Source: Glandiceps talaboti (Eukaryota; Hemichordata; Enteropneusta; Spengelidae). From it: 64,000 nt of DNA. Shown one piece after another: positions 41,714 through 53,302 of this stretch. The stretch lies in assembly GCF_964340395.1 (NCBI RefSeq), contig NC_135567.1, positions 13,619,091-13,683,090 of the forward strand, in the 5' to 3' direction. Numbering within the stretch: position 1 is the first letter of the stretch; every line of letters begins with the position of its first letter. Both the position numbers and the translations under genes were made by a program. Under the pieces are notes generated by a model, which was given only the letters and a program-made list of their open reading frames with translations, did not search any database and was not told the DNA's origin.

Positions 41714-44700
41714 ATGTTGAGGTGAGTCACGGAAAATATCTGTTAAATTCTTGAATTGCTCATTTTTGTTATTTTTTAATTTTTAAAAATTCAGTTCTTT
41801 TAAATGTTATAGCTGAAATCCGTTCGTATTCATGAATAATTTGATTTGAATGCAACGGAAAATATATGATCGTCAGAAAGTGCTCTTTCCTTTATGCGTT
41901 AGATTTTATCGTGCTAGCTATCTGCAATATGTAGAATAGAATGTAGTATGTCTACGACTATGTTTTTTTTCTTACGAATCGTCTGCGCCTCAGTGCCGAG
42001 TTGTTGTATATTTAAGCAATAAACTACCCCTGGGGATGGTATACCAAGAGGTTTTGACCAGTGAACGAAATATATGCACGAGCGATAGCGAGTGCATATA
42101 TTGAGTTCACTGGTCAAAACCGAGTGGTATACCTTCCCCAGGGGGTGGTTTATCGCTATTATATTATACTAGTATATTGATAATATCGGAAACAAGATAA
42201 GAACTAACGTTTTCTCGTTTCATAGTATGCGCCTCTGTGTCTAATTTGCATAACAATAACGCTGCTTTTCAAGACAGCTGATCTTGGCCTCAATAATGTG
42301 AATGTTGTGCAGCGACTGAGGATGCAGCGACTGGATTTATTTTATCTGCTCGTCGTTTCTAGGGATAATCTGTACATTGATCGGCTCATTAAAAGTGCAC
42401 AGTGATGAATAAACAACCTGTTTGACTCAAGGTATAAACTTGAAGTGGTTTATTCGATCGCTCCCGGCCGAATTCGTGACTCGCTTCGATCGCTCCCGGC
42501 CGAATTCGTGACACGGTGAAGTGATAGACAGGTTGATATTTACAATGTATTTATATTACTGGAAGTTACCTCAGCAGATTTAGGACAGGATCCAAGACAA
42601 ATTTCTATTTAGATTAATAGTAAGTCGGCCAGTGTAACCTCTTTCACTTGCTTCATTTTTATGACAGGACAGGACAGCTCACCAATGTTTCCACTCCAGC
42701 TAGCCGCGCCGCGATGAGGCTGGGACCGATCTCGTGCATGCCTAGCACCTTGACCTTAGTACATGTAGTAGGCGATGATTTGAACAAATACGCGATGACT
42801 GGGTTGCTTTCGAAATTTCCTTCATAATTTCTCATAAAATATTGTCTCATTGAGAGAAAATCCTCCTCTGACAATTCGAAGAGTTCACTATCAGTATCAC
42901 GGCGGACTACAACTCAACGCTCGTAAACGAACAAAATTTGGACGCGTGCCAGCAGTGCATTATCGTACCAGCAGTGCATTATCACTCGTTTTAGACGCGC
43001 TAGTTCGATGTCTAGACCAATCAGATCCCTCGATTTCCACCATCAATATACTGGTATAATATAATATACATTATATTATATTATACCAGTATATTGATGG
43101 TGGAAATCGAGGGATCTGATTGGTCTAGACATCGAACTAGCGCGTCTAAAACGAGTGATAATGCACTGCTGGTACGATAATGCACTGCTGGCACGCGTCC
43201 AAATTTTGTTCGTCTACGAGCGTTGAGTTGTAGTCCGCCTATCGGGAATGAAATATACACTGAGCTTGAGTCAAATTTAGGATCCTGACTACAATCTCCA
43301 TAACCAATCAAGTTATGTCAAATTAGATAATCTCAAGTTCAAACAATCTTTACTACCAATCCTTTCTCTTCATAATTGACCAATCATATGAAGGTCAATA
43401 CCAAATTCGCGCCAATATGTATGGAATGTAGTAAGGCCTATAAAAACCCTTATTTCTGTGTGATCTGTAGGAGTTTTGTTAGATGTCAATAAAGTACGAG
43501 TAGCTGTTCTTATAGTACTTGGTTGTGTGTGGACATCATTCCTTTCCAGAACCTGTTTCTAAACAATCGACTTATTCCACATTGTTTTTGGTGCCGAGAC
43601 CAGGATGCCCGATACACAACCAACCCCTCAACAGTCTCTCGAAAAGTTGAAGGCTGCACGCTCAGCCCACCGCGGACATATGACAAGGCTCCTCGAGAAG
43701 GGAGAGGAAGACATGGAACACACCGGAGCATTCGATGCAACGGTACTACAAACTCTCCGAGCCAACCGTGAGCGAATCCTGTCCAAGTACACGGAGCTCA
43801 TCAACCTTGACAAAGAGATCTATGCACTAGCCGAAGCAGAGGAATTAGCCGCCATCATCGACGAATCAGAAACCTACCTTGACCGAGTACATACGAAGCA
43901 ATTCATATACTGTGATTTCGTCAACAACAAGACAAGAGAAATTTCTACGGAACCATCGACAACACAACGCAACTCAGAGCCACCAGCGCAACTACAGAGC
44001 TCGGATCAGCCAAGGAATCCGACTATCACTAGAGCAGGCCCCTCAACACTGAACCAAGCCAAGAATTTCGTAAACCTGCCAAAACTGACGCTCCCAACCT
44101 TCAGCGGAGATCTACTAAAATGGGTGAGTTTCAAAGACGAGTTTGCTTCCGTTCACGAGAACCCAAATCTTGATAACATACACAAATTTCAATATCTTCG
44201 TTCACAACTAAGAGGTGAAGCTGCACGTGCCATCGAGGGCATATCACTTAACAATGCTAACTACGGACATGCAATGACAATATTAGAAGAACGCTATGGT
44301 CAAACTCACGAAGTAGCTGATGCATATATGAGAGCTTTCTACGAATTACCCGCACCAAATGCCGAACTCTACAGTCTGAGAGATTTTCATGATACTATTG
44401 AGACTTATGTTCGCGCACTTAGCACACTTGGCAAAGAGGAAGACATATACGGACAAGGCATAGCACCTATTCTTATGGATAAACTACCTGATGATATACG
44501 CGAAAGGATTGCAAGGGAACATGGCAACGCGGGATGGAAAATGTCTCAGTTACGGGACGCCATCGGCAAGGAGGTACACGCCCTTCGAGCCAGGTCCTCA
44601 CGGACACTCATCGGACAAGAACGTAAATCGGACTTTGAAACACCTGTAACTGCCGCCTTCTACACAAAGGGAGCATCCGACAAACCGCAAAAGACAAGAT

Positions 44701-47700
44701 TGTGCGCATTCTGCAAGGGACCGCATCTTCCAAACGAATGTAATATCGTGACCGACAAAGAGAAACGCCTTGACATTGTAAAACGAGACAAACTTTGTTT
44801 CAATTGCCTAGGTAAACACAGAGTAAATGATTGCAAATCTAAGTTTTGTTGTCGCACTTGCAAGAGAAAACACCACACCTCGTTATGTAAAGGAATAACT
44901 CCCACAAAGGATGCCGACACTTCTACCGCAAATTCGGAAGGAAAGCAGATTCCCGCGCAAACTACTACTCAAGTAACTCTATCTTCAGCTGCTGACACTG
45001 ATATAGAAAAAGGACAACTCCTTCTACAAACTGCAGTCGCCCAAGTCACCAACGCTTCAGGAGACATTACTGCAACTGCTACAATACTCTTCGATTTGGG
45101 CGCTACTCGTTCCTTCGTTACCACAGACCTCGCTAAAAGACTGAAAGCGAAACCTACGACTTCAAGAGTCACCAACCTCGCAACATTTGGAGATGACGAT
45201 TCACGCACTCGAAAATTCGACGTTACAACACTTTCGATACGTACAATTAATGGAGGGAAATGCAACATTTCCGCAATGATCACCCCGAAGATCGCACCAC
45301 CTACGAAGAATTTAATCACTCGCTCGCTAGTTGATTTACCCCACCTACGCGATCTAACACTGGCTCATCCCGCATCGGAAATTAATTCGTTTGAGATATC
45401 TATATTGATAGGAATAGATTACTTCTGGAAACTCGTTGGAAACCACATCGTTCGTGGACCCGGACCTATCGCCATGTCGTCGTCACTCGGTTACATACTC
45501 TCTGGTTCAGTACCAATTCAAGGTGAGAATGATTCAATATTCACAACAATTCTAGACACTGATACGGACATTCAACAAGACGACGTTTACGTTCATCAAT
45601 ACTGGGACTTAGAGACTATAGGTATCCATGATACACACAATACTACGGATAATTCAGACATCGATTTCGATTCTTACCGCGCTACGCATCTACGCATCGA
45701 AGATGGGAAATACGTTGCTAAGCTACCATGGAAGTCCGATCACCCCCCTTTACCAAGTAACTATCACATTGCTGAGAAACGGACACGATCATTAGCACGA
45801 AGACTAACGCCACAGTTACTACAAGTATATGACAGAATTATCCGCGACCAAGAAACACGAGATTTCATTGAAGAAGTTACCGATGATGATATCACCCACG
45901 GACACTATCTACCGCATCACTCCGTAAAGAAAGACTCAACAACGACACCTATACGTATTGTGTACGATTGCAGTTGTACACCCTCAAAGGATACGCCAAG
46001 CCTCAACGATTGCCTTCAGACTGGACCTACATTGTTAAATGATCTTACGGCTATCTTGTTAAGATTTCGTCTAAATAACATTGCCATCGTCAGTGACATA
46101 GAGAAAGCGTTTCTTAACGTCCGACTTGATCAAAGCGATCGTGACTTCACCAAGTTTCTATGGTTATCCAATCCCAACGATCCGGAGAGCTTATTCAAGG
46201 TCTATCGCTTCAAATCTGTTCTATTCGGTGCAGTTTGCTCTCCATTCATCTTAAACGCTGTCGTGAAAACACACTTAGAAACCCACGCGGAGAAATGGGC
46301 ATCGAACGACCTCAGTGAAAATATGTACGTAGATAACGTTGTCACCGGTACTGAAGACGCGCAAGAAGCAAGGAAATACTACACAGACGCGAACGAAATA
46401 ATGCAAACTGGAGGATTTAAACTACGCTCGTGGTCATCTAATTATAACGCAATTCGTAGCCTCGCTGAAAGAGATGGAAAACTTGAAGAGAATACAAATG
46501 TAAGTGTCCTCGGATTACGCTGGGACACCGACTCAGACAAATTATCTTATGCCAATAAGATGCCATTACAAGTACCGGACACTCTCATAACAAAACGGGA
46601 AGTAGCCAAAATCACTGCAAGTTTATTCGACCCACTTGGATATCTATCGCCTATTACTGTGAAGGCAAAACGATTCATTCAAGAACTTTGGAAGCAGAAA
46701 GTCGCATGGGATGAACCACTGGATGAAGAATTATCTAACCAATGGCAAGAAATTGCAACCGATCTACAAGTAAGTTCATCTACTTCAATTAGCCGTCAAT
46801 ACTTCTCTGATAATCCGGACTACAAAGACGTCCATGAATTACACGTGTTCGCCGACGCTAGCCCAAAAGCCTACGGTGCCGCTGTCTATCTCTGCAATAA
46901 GGACCACGCCTCACTAATTATGTCTAAGACTCGTGTCGCACCACTCAAAGAAATGACATTACCACGCTTAGAATTAATGGCCACACTAATCGGTTCGCGC
47001 CTAATCAAATTCGTATACAATGCCTTGAAAGACAAAGTCAACATTGCAAGACGTGTGTTATGGTCTGACAGTCAAATCGTCATTCACTGGATTCAAGGTA
47101 AGAAGAAATTACCAGTTTTCGTTAATAACCACGTCAGAGAAATCAACGAATTTCCATGCGAAATCAAGTATTGTCCTACTGCCGACAACCCCGCCGACTT
47201 AGTAACACGTGGCATATCTACGCAAGCCTTACAGAATTCAAGCCTTTTTTGGAGCGGCCCAATTTGGTTACGAAATGGAGATTGGCCTGTCTGCGAATTA
47301 TTTGACAGTGCCATAAATCATGTATCAGTTTCGGACAATGACCTCACTGATACAACCATTGATCACGACACTTCGCCAACTACTACAACACAGAGTATTG
47401 GTATACAACGAATTATCAATATCGATAGATTTGGATCACTACCTAAACTACTACGCGTTACGGCACACGTCCTCAGATTCATCGCTCGCATGAAACGCGA
47501 CGACTCACCAAAAACCGGACAACAACCTGACGCAGAAGAAATACAACAAGCTGAACATAAATGGATACAAGATATTCAACGCGAAGAATATCGCAACGAG
47601 ATTCATTCACTACAAAAAGAGAGTAGAAAACTCGGACATTTAGCTAGACAACTGAAACTCTTCGTAGATGAACGCGGAACTCTACGTTGTGGCGGGAGGC

Positions 47701-50700
47701 TACATAACGCCCCACTCGACTTCACTACGAAATTTCAAATTCTACTTCCAACTACACATCGATTCACGTATTCAAGACTGGGCTAACACATAAACAACGC
47801 CTCGTCTACCATCGGAACACTGTCATTAAGGACTTTGACAGAATTCAGAATTCTGATTGAATTTAATGTGTGAACTTTAGTTATTTAGATTCGATATATA
47901 TCCAACTATATTTACTCGATATGAACCTAGAACTCTATACTAGTTATTTGCATATAGTCTTACTACTATGATATCTAATCACTTTGAGTTTTTATTCATT
48001 GCCTTATTCTACGACTAGAATTTGACACAATACAATTTGAATGTTACGACTGAACTGAACAGTTTGATACGCTCATTAAATTTGATCAATACTACGCATG
48101 ATGCTATTCATTTCGCGGCCCCGGAGAAATATCGGGAATGAAAAATACACTGAGCTTGAGTCAAATTTAGGATCCTGACTACAATCTCCATAACCAATCA
48201 AGTTATGTCAAATTAGATAATCTCAAGTTCAAACAATCTTTACTACCAATCCTTTCTCTTCATAATTGACCAATCATATGAAGGTCAATACCAAATTCGC
48301 GCCAATATGTATGGAATGTAGTAAGGCCTATAAAAACCCTTATTTCTGTGTGATCTGTAGGAGTTTTGTTAGATGTCAATAAAGTACGAGTAGCTGTTCT
48401 TATAGTACTTGGTTGTGTGTGGACATCATTCCTTTCCAGAACCTGTTTCTAAACAATCGACTTATTCCACATTGCCGTGATACTGATAGTGAACTCTTCG
48501 AATTGTCAGAGGAGGATTTTCTCTCAATGAGACAATATTTTATGAGAAATTATGAAGGAAATTTCGAAAGCAACCCAGTCATCGCGTATTTGTTCAAATC
48601 ATCGCCTACTACATGTACTATTAAAGGTCAAGGCGCTAGGCATGCACGAGATCGGTCGCGGTCCCAGCCTCGGCGCGGCTGGAGTGGAAACATTGGTGAG
48701 CTGTCCTGTCCTGTCATAAAAATGAAGCAAGTGAAAGAGGTTACACTGGCCGACTTACCATTAATCTAAATAGAAATTTGTCTGGGATCCTGTCCTAGAG
48801 TATCAGTCATCAATCCGAGAGGGAAATCCTCAAACCCGAAAATCTACTGACGTAACTTCCAGTAATATAAATACATTGTAAATATCAACCTGCCGCCATG
48901 CCTATCGTCTCACTTCACCGAGTCGCGAATTCGGCCGGGAACGATCGAAGCACGCTGTATTTAATAAACCACTTCAAGTTTATACCTTGAGTCAAACAGG
49001 TTGTTTATTCATCACTGTGCACTTTTAATGAGCCGATCAATGTACAGATTATCCCTAGAAACGACGAGCAGATAAAATAAATCCAGTCGCTGCACGACGT
49101 TCACATTGAGGCCAAGATCAGCTGTCTTGAAAAGCAGCGTTATTGTTATGCAAATTAGACACAGAGGCGCATATGAAACGAGAAAACGTTAGTTCTTATC
49201 TTGTTTCCGATATTTTCAATATACTGGTATAATATAATAGCGATAAACCACCCCCTGGGGAAGGTATACCACTCGGTTTTGACCAGTGAACTCAATATAT
49301 GCACTCGCTATCGCTCGTGCATATATTTCGTTCACTGGTCAAAACCTCTTGGTATACCATCCCCAGGGGGTGGTTTATTGCTTAATTCTACTAAATACCA
49401 CGGCCCATATTTTGTGGTCATGACTTGATAATATTCGGTACCCAACTGCATCTCCATCTCTTATTATTTTTCCACATCTACATCCAAACCAGGTCACAGC
49501 GATCAGTTGTCAGGGGCAACGTGGTGTTATACTAAATAGATGTATTTGGCAAAGCTGTGACACATTAGCTTGTGGGCTGGTATAATGTCTGTGTATATGT
49601 GGCAGGGTTATGGCACAGTGAGTGAATTGTAGGCTGCGAGTACACATTTTGAATAAAGCTTGTGTATATAGGTCTATCCATATAAACCTCGTTCCGAGTC
49701 ACAAACCTGTACGTAGCACAGGAACTTGTGGACTGATATTGTACAACTAAATGATCTTGTAAAACAGTTAAAATCGATTATGTGTATATTCCAAGAGCCC
49801 TCGTTCAAGTCGTGGACTTGAACTACCACGTACACTTATGGGCTCACCTTGAATGACCTTAGTAAATCTAAAAGAGTTATATAATTCATTGCTCGTTTAT
49901 TCAAATGACCTCCTTTCCGAGTAGAGTCGCCGAAATGTAAGTACCGTGAAAACGTACGGACTGAGATTGGATAATTGAGTGACTTTATTATTAGTAAAAC
50001 AGTTGAAGTCGAGTTTATTTCTGTATTAATCCTACAAGTGCTATTCAATCGAGAATGTCGCAAAGCCTGACAAGCGAGGTTAGTGACCATATAATCGATT
50101 TTGATCGATAATACAACTCTTTTGGAGAAGCTTGCCCAAGCTGTTAAATGAACTATCACGATCAATGAGCCTGATCACAAACGCCCAATAGATAGTATAG
50201 AACGAAAGTAGTTAGTCACTTCAACGTAGAAATCTATATTTAAAAAATCAGCTAAAATTACAACTTGTCATTGGTTCTCAGGTTCTGTTTGTGAAAGTAC
50301 TGACTCAGACGAACATTATTTTATGTATCGCAGAGACATTTGTTGTTGATGTAGTGACTTCACATAGGACACACCCAATTAGTTGGTTTAATATCAGTGA
50401 ATCAATACAGCAAAATGAATGCGCGACCGTACAAGGTCAAACACAGATGTACTAATTGGAATACCTACGTCACGGCACGGGTGAGGTCAGCAAACAGCAA
50501 AGCGTTTCATTGTTCTGGTTTAGGGGTTTCCATTTCAAAACAATAAGATCATAGCTAGTTTACACACACGTTTATTGTCACACTATATAAAAATAGAAGC
50601 AAGAAAACTAAAACAGAACGCCATATGGTGGGACCATTAACACACTCAAAATTTCAGTCCCCTGATTAGAAGTCAGTCTAGTCCGATCGATCCGTAGACA

Positions 50701-52965
50701 AAATATATAATTTTACGACAAAATACGCGCATCACACACACACACACACACACACACAAACAAACAAACAAACAAACAAACAAACAAACAAACAGGAAAC
50801 AGTCTCACTAAAGAGATGACGCTAGATATGCAAATGAGGTACCAAAAAATGTCGTCTGCCAAATACTTATTTCTCTTTTCGGTCAAAAACACGTATGCCA
50901 CACAAGCACAAACAACATTCCGCATATTGCCTTTCTGTGACGCTCAATGTATATCGTCAACGTCTGCCAAAATGAATGACATCGGCCTGATAAAAATGAC
51001 ACTCGCATATCAGTTGTTGGGTTTTGGGTTTTGGGTTTTTTTTATAAACGTGAGTGTCACGAACGCAAAATAAAATCGGTAGTGCTGCGCTTTCAGACAC
51101 AATGTCTCTTATCAGCGCCAAAATGAATATCGTCTGCAACTGCCAAAATAAAAATGACACGCCTTTCTCATTTTTACGCCCAAAAATATTTGTCACAGAA
51201 ACACAAATCATTATTAAACAGCACTTGTGACCGTGCAAGCTGTACCAGTTCAATACCCTTTTCAGCATGCTACCAGCATTTTATTATTAGAATTCAATGA
51301 AGTGATGTTGTCCTTGAAATCGGCGACGCTCAGAAACAGAATGAAGCTTACTGAATTTCATGAATTGTTTATAACCCTACGTCAGCAACATCACACAAAC
51401 GTTTTGTCGTTACCATGGCGACAAGGAACTTACATTTATGCTCACAATCAAGACAAGTATTTTACTTCAATTGCACGATTCCTCTGTTACTATAGTAACA
51501 ATACCCATCGGGTGACATCTATCTATAATACTGGTTTTAAAGTGGTAGTCATGAAAGCCTCATGTTCAAGTGAAATCAGAACACAATTACAAGTGCACAA
51601 TTATATACTTTTCCCAAATATATTCCTTCGCTCATCCTAGTGAAATACAAGTGACCTAAGGGACCGTGTTCCTACGAGTCAAAGACGAGTAACTCTACTT
51701 GAGATTTGAGTAGAAATTTTATACAGTGCATTTAATTTAAGACATGAACTTAATTAATTAAGATCTTGAGTTAATTAAGTTAAATTAATTAATTAATTAA
51801 TTAAACCTGAGAGTCTAATTAAGATCTCTAACAAGTATACATTTTTGTTAACAGATTCATAATTTCGCTGACTGTACTGTTATTGTGCGTGGTCATCAAC
51901 GTTGGTGCTCAGGGTGAGTCTTATTTTCTGTTCCAGTAAATACGTTTGTCAATTCTGTCTAATAGTGAACAGTTACTTAAATTTATTACCCCAAACTCCT
52001 GGACTGAAATCGGAATTGAAACGTTTGTTTACAAAAGATTGGGACATATTTTTTTAATGAAGACTTTTGACTTTTTTTGTAACGAGGGGAACTATTCAAT
52101 CGTTCAGTATGATTTAAACAACACAGAACCAAACAAACAAACAAACAAACAAACAAACAAACAAACAAACAAACAATTAAATTTGCTCTGAGACACACAC
52201 AGAAACGAAAGACCATTTATAAATGAACATTTACCTTTCAAAATTTTCACTTGCCTTTCCTAAACCTACATTCAGTATATGTAACACGGTAACTTGAGAA
52301 AATATAATGAATTTGCACTTTACGGTATAGATGCCCGGTCTGTTGCGTAAAATATAGCCCTCCCTGGATTCTGTTGGCTAAAAAGTAACCCTTTTTTGTG
52401 TCCTGCCTAGCGATTCGTGGTGACACGGCCCCCGAGGTTATACTCGTATTTACCCTTGGGGGTGAACGATGATAAATATTGCGGAAAAATATGACAATTT
52501 TTATATTTTTTGTCTGCAGATGTCGACTTGAAAACGTTTACTGTCACAGATCCCGACACCATAACTTACAACGTTGACACTGCGGTCACGATCAACTTTG
52601 ACGTGAGCGCGAAGGCTAAAAATGGCGGCACTGATGCCTCAGTTACAGCCATTGATGTCTGCTTCTGCATGTTCGAAGAGTATTCTGCAGAAAACGCGTC
52701 TGCAGCATTTTCCGCGACGTTTACCCCTTCACCGTTCCCAATAGCGGCAGGAGATACTGAGGACATAACCAACATCAACGCCACACTAACCCTGGACAGT
52801 GCAAACTGTGAGGCATACAGTCACGTGTGTGCTGTTGCTACCGCCACTGGTGATACAGACGACAGCAACGACTACAAGTGTATTGGATTTGGCACTGCAC
52901 CCTCAAAGGCGGGAACCAAAGATGTTTGTCCAGGTATTTAGAATAATCCGTGACACAATCCCGGC

Positions 52966-53021
<56 letters not shown>

Positions 53022-53066
53022 TAACATACATACATACATACATACATACATACATACATACATACA

Positions 53067-53098
<32 letters not shown>

Positions 53099-53113
53099 GA
53101 CAGACAGACAGAC

Positions 53114-53156
<43 letters not shown>

Positions 53157-53200
53157 TACATACATACATACATACATACATACATACATACATACATACA

Positions 53201-53232
<32 letters not shown>

Positions 53233-53251
53233 GACAGACAGACAGACAGAC

Positions 53252-53302
<51 letters not shown>

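Larger units (their letters stand above)
42014..49385. mobile_element. giant fold-back element split by a BEL/Pao insertion
   Basis: Left arm 42014-43068 and right arm 43070-43239 plus 48475-49385 are inverted copies of each other. The centre is an uninterrupted palindrome of about 170-bp arms at 43068-43072. Outer ends: agcaataaactacccctggg and the inverse ending ggtttattgct. Each end itself folds (a 150-bp inner hairpin around cgagcgatagcgagtgcata). Both arms carry the same open stretch (SEEDFLSMRQYFMRNY), minus strand at 42874-42659 and plus strand at about 48506-48700, which could be a captured host exon. The element is otherwise non-coding and lies in intron 1 of gene 2. Confidence 0.85.

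Noticed and set aside
42850-43311. Frames reading QLNARKRTKFGRVPAVHY on both sides of 43070
   Set aside because: The duplication is the palindrome itself, so conservation between them is no evidence of coding.
44660-45319. Minus-strand frames inside the BEL/Pao gene
   Set aside because: Shadows of the polyprotein frame.
51227-51640. 137-codon plus-strand frame in intron 1 of gene 2
   Set aside because: No recognisable domain, and the matching intron of gene 1 shows no conserved frame.
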